Below, one piece after another: positions 6,544 through 8,948 of a DNA stretch of 8,948 nucleotides. Positions within the stretch are counted from its first letter, which is position 1; every line of letters starts with the position of its first letter. The notes below the pieces were generated by a model. That model did no database searches. It was not told the DNA's origin and saw only the letters and a program-made list of their open reading frames with translations. Source of the DNA: Klebsiella pneumoniae (GTDB lineage Bacteria; Pseudomonadota; Gammaproteobacteria; Ga0077536); assembly GCA_945873015.1 (NCBI GenBank), contig CAMCBY010000135.1, forward strand, positions 1 to 8,948, read 5' to 3'. A program made the position numbers and the translations under genes.

Positions 6544-8013
6544 TCACTCCCGCGAAGACGCGGCGGATTTCGATCCTCTAGAAGTAAAATAACGTTCCAG
6601 CAGCCGCGCATCGTCGAAGTGACGGCGGCCGACAAACGCGGTTGCCTGACGTCCCCACTGGCGCATGCTGCCGGGCGCTACCACCCCCATCGGCCATAAG
6701 AACCAGCGTTCGCCGCGGGCCGAGCCCGGTACCAGACCGCGACTGTCGAACAAACTCACGCGCCTCGTGCCCGCCGGCAGTTGGCGCAGGTTCCGGTACG
6801 GCTGCAACTGATAAGAATGGTGAGCACGGTCGCGGGAAGCCGGCGCCAGCGCCTGCAGATAATGACTGCCGCTCGCCAGCAGCAAACTCGGTGGCCCCTG
6901 CCAATCGCGGGGAATGCTGAACGGTATCCACGGCGGCTCGGTATGGTCGTCTGCAAGCGGCCGCGCACGCAGCCGCTCGCTCGGAAAAAACATGTGATAA
7001 CAGCCGCAGTTGTGTGCGACGTCGTAGGCCAGCGGCGTGCCGTCGTCATCGAGCGTCACGCGCCAGCTCAAGCCATCCAGGGCACCCGCCAGCGGGTCGA
7101 TGCGGCCTTGCGCGGTGCGCGCCGCGAACCACCAAGTGTAGACCAGTTGCGGTAATACCCGCGCTTCAAAACGGGTGTAGGTGAGATGGGTATAAAGCGT
7201 CGCCTCACGGCTATCGACATAAGGCGGCGCAGCGCTGCTGATGGTGCCCGGCAGGTCGTCATTGCTGCCTTTCGGGATCACCAGTTGCGGTGCGTGTCGG
7301 CGCCATAACTCGGCCAATACCGTCTCATCGATGAGCGGAATGCCGAGCGCATCGTAGGACCAGGACAGCAGCGGCTCGGCAGTGGATACACGCTTGGGCT
7401 CAGCCTGCAGGCGGTAGCGCTCGCCCGTCACCGCGTCGCGCGCTGGCGTCGTCAGCAACTGCGGCATTTCACGCTGCTGCATGCGGCGCACGCCGGCCAG
7501 CACCAGCTGTGAGGTGATGGTGTAGGCGCCGAACACGCGCCGTGACTTGCTGTAATCATCGTCAACACGCGCGGCGCCCAGCAAGGACGGCCACGCGGCT
7601 TCATCGGCAAGCAGAGCGGCATGCAGCGTGTGGCGGCATTGCTGTAACCGTCGCACATCGGCGGCGCTCGGTGGCGAGGCGAGGCGCGCCTGTTCCAGCG
7701 CGCGCGCCTCGGCATCGAGGGCGGCAGCGCGTGCCAGCCAGGCGTCGCGTGGTGCGCGCTCCGTGAGTGTGTCGGTGAACGAGGCCAGCAATCGATCGAT
7801 GCGCAGGTAGGGATAGCCCGCGAGCGGTGTGGTTTGTGCATCGTGAATGCCGGCCGCAGCGAGACGGTGGTCATCATCGATAAACGCCTGGGTGCAGTGC
7901 GCCACCTCGCCAGCGCCGTGGACAACGCCGCGCTTCAAGGGCGGTGCGCTGGCACAGGCGCAGAGCAGGCACAACACGCCTAGCAGCAGGACGATACGCG
8001 GCAGGATGCTCAT
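6544..8013 (-). CDS. Lipoprotein of unknown function with an HNCGCYH motif
   Basis: A 489-residue protein. Residues 1-19 are a lipoprotein signal (basic R6, hydrophobic core) with lipobox L-C-A-C, so C20 should be lipidated and the protein exported to the envelope. Residues 60-180 are mostly helical. The most striking part is a Trp/Tyr-rich C-terminal half: V-Y-T-W-W-F-A-A-R (291-299), L-D-G-L-S-W-R-V-T-L-D-D-D-G (312-325), then Y-D-V-A-H-N-C-G-C-Y-H-M-F-F-P, with H334, C336, C338 and H340 close together. G-S-H-Y-L-Q (381-386) and W-G-R-Q-A-T-A-F-V-G-R-R-H-F-D-D (453-468) follow. The Cys/His cluster could bind a metal or form disulfides (C40 and C126 are also available), but I know no characterised family with it. 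The final 12 residues are Ser/Arg-rich and look dispensable. It converges on the 144-residue gene (24-base gap) and diverges from the kinase gene. Confidence 0.88.
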   Translation of the reverse strand: MSILPRIVLLLGVLCLLCACASAPPLKRGVVHGAGEVAHCTQAFIDDDHRLAAAGIHDAQTTPLAGYPYLRIDRLLASFTDTLTERAPRDAWLARAAALDAEARALEQARLASPPSAADVRRLQQCRHTLHAALLADEAAWPSLLGAARVDDDYSKSRRVFGAYTITSQLVLAGVRRMQQREMPQLLTTPARDAVTGERYRLQAEPKRVSTAEPLLSWSYDALGIPLIDETVLAELWRRHAPQLVIPKGSNDDLPGTISSAAPPYVDSREATLYTHLTYTRFEARVLPQLVYTWWFAARTAQGRIDPLAGALDGLSWRVTLDDDGTPLAYDVAHNCGCYHMFFPSERLRARPLADDHTEPPWIPFSIPRDWQGPPSLLLASGSHYLQALAPASRDRAHHSYQLQPYRNLRQLPAGTRRVSLFDSRGLVPGSARGERWFLWPMGVVAPGSMRQWGRQATAFVGRRHFDDARLLERYFTSRGSKSAASSRE

Positions 8014-8078
8014 CGCCGCCGACGCCTCAGGTTATGCTCGCGCCTCATGCAGCAACGTCTCCACGGGATCATGACAAG

Positions 8079-8948
8079 GTGACACTCACAGACAATCAAT
8101 CCTGGCGCAGCGCGGCCGACGCGGTGCTCGAACACTATGCGCTCAAGGTGACGGACATCACACGCATCACCCAAGGCCTGGTCAATCTTACGCTCAAGCT
8201 CGATTGCCGCGATGGCAGACACTATGCCCTGCAGCGTTTACACCCGGTATTCGGTGCGGGTGTGAATCACAATATTGAGCGCGTCACCGCACATCTTGCC
8301 GCGCGCGGCCTGTTGACCCCGCATCTGCTACGCACGCGTGATGACGCGTTGGCGGTTGAACATGCCGGAGCGCGCTGGCGTGTGATGAGTTGGGTGGCGG
8401 GCCGCGCCTTTGATTTTCTTGCCCACCCTGCCCAGGCCGAAGCAGCCGGTGGCCTGCTCGCGCGTTTTCATGTTGCGCTCGCCGATTTCGATGAGCCTTT
8501 GCGCAGCGAGCGTGCGCCGATACATGAATATGTACGCCATCGTGCGCGCGTCGCGACGGCACTCGCAGCCGGCGCCCAACACCGCCTGTATGCCGAGGTG
8601 GTCGACCTGAGCGAGGCCATCGACAGCTTGCGCGCGGCCCATGCGCCGCCGCCCGTCACGGCATCACGGCTGGTGCATGGCGACCCCAAAATTTCCAATC
8701 TGTTATTCGATGCCGAGGGCGAGCATGCCTTGTGTATGGTCGACCTGGACACGCTCGCGTATATGGCTTTGCCCCTCGAACTCGGCGACGCGTTGCGTTC
8801 GTGGTGCAACCCACGTCGAGAAGACGACCCGCAGGCACGTTTCGAAATGCCGCTGTTCGCCGCCGCAGTGCGTGGTTACGGCGCCGCCGCGCGCGGCATG
8901 CTGAGTGCCGACGAAGTGCGGGCGATCGTGCCGGCCACGCTCGAAATC
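8079..8948 (+). CDS. APH/NahK-like phosphotransferase (kinase), partial at right edge
   Basis: The frame is open from 8034 to the window end without a stop; the 290 residues counted from GTG 8079 are incomplete at the C-terminus. It has the kinase signature of the aminoglycoside-phosphotransferase (APH) superfamily: H-G-D-P-K-I-S-N-L-L-F-D with catalytic D202 and N207, then V-D-L-D-T with metal-binding D222 and D224. An N-terminal nucleotide-binding lobe contains T-Q-G-L-V-N-L-T-L-K and Y-A-L-Q-R-L. The motif pair D-P-K-X-X-N-X-L-F-D and A-L-C-M-V-D-L-D-T resembles N-acetylhexosamine 1-kinase (NahK)-type members, so a sugar or other small metabolite is a likelier substrate than an antibiotic; this is inference. 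The start is uncertain. GTG 8079 gives M-T-L-T-D-N-Q-S-W, similar to family starts, while ATG 8034 would add 15 residues. Neither has a strong ribosome-binding site. It is divergent from the lipoprotein gene. Confidence 0.88.
   Translation, partial: MTLTDNQSWRSAADAVLEHYALKVTDITRITQGLVNLTLKLDCRDGRHYALQRLHPVFGAGVNHNIERVTAHLAARGLLTPHLLRTRDDALAVEHAGARWRVMSWVAGRAFDFLAHPAQAEAAGGLLARFHVALADFDEPLRSERAPIHEYVRHRARVATALAAGAQHRLYAEVVDLSEAIDSLRAAHAPPPVTASRLVHGDPKISNLLFDAEGEHALCMVDLDTLAYMALPLELGDALRSWCNPRREDDPQARFEMPLFAAAVRGYGAAARGMLSADEVRAIVPATLEI

Noticed and set aside
6550..6563. Short hairpin CCGCG-AAGA-CGCGG between the convergent genes as a terminator
   Set aside because: The stem is only 5 bp, it lies within the last codons of the lipoprotein gene, and it is followed on the + strand by just three T residues after five other bases.
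6578..6590. An 11-base stretch (TCTAGAGGATC on the - strand) identical to part of a common cloning-vector polylinker
   Set aside because: The match stops after 11 bases on both sides, lies inside a continuous native reading frame near the end of the lipoprotein gene, and no other vector sequence is present. It is most likely chance.

Overview
The window is a GC-rich, densely coded chromosomal segment. It is most likely from a gammaproteobacterium, judging from the combination of a YajQ protein, a CPXCG zinc ribbon and a DUF3301 protein, together with a bacterial PreP-like M16 peptidase. This assignment rests on remembered family distributions, not on a search. I see no tRNA, rRNA, insertion sequence, phage gene, CRISPR array or plasmid function. 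No gap between genes exceeds about 85 bases.

Layout. (1) From the left edge to 1299, on the + strand, is the 3' part of a gene for a very long Glu/Ala/Arg-rich helical protein. It begins inside a tandem 87-bp (29-residue) repeat that continues out of the window. (2) From 1327 to 2376, on the - strand, is a tight three-gene unit, in transcription order yajQ, a 62-residue CPXCG cysteine-rich protein, and a membrane-anchored DUF3301 protein. It meets the coiled-coil gene tail to tail. (3) Divergent from yajQ, from 2458 to 6519 on the + strand, is a second tight unit: a YigB-like HAD phosphatase, a 963-residue PreP/Cym1-type M16C metallopeptidase, and an unrecognised 144-residue helical protein. 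(4) From 8013 down to 6544, on the - strand, is a 489-residue lipoprotein of unknown function with a conspicuous H-N-C-G-C-Y-H motif. (5) Divergent from it, running off the right edge from about 8079, is a partial APH/NahK-like small-molecule kinase.

How the genes may work together. The HAD enzyme, the M16C peptidase and the 144-residue protein are spaced like one transcript, but their known functions (phosphate-ester hydrolysis and degradation of short unfolded peptides) do not form an obvious pathway. yajQ and its two small partners are likewise spaced for coupled translation: the ribosome-binding site of the second gene overlaps the yajQ stop codon. The lipoprotein and the kinase may share a short divergent control region.

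I found no convincing new multi-gene system. The best leads are the repeat-built coiled-coil protein at the left edge, the Cys/His-motif lipoprotein, and the small unknown protein behind the peptidase.
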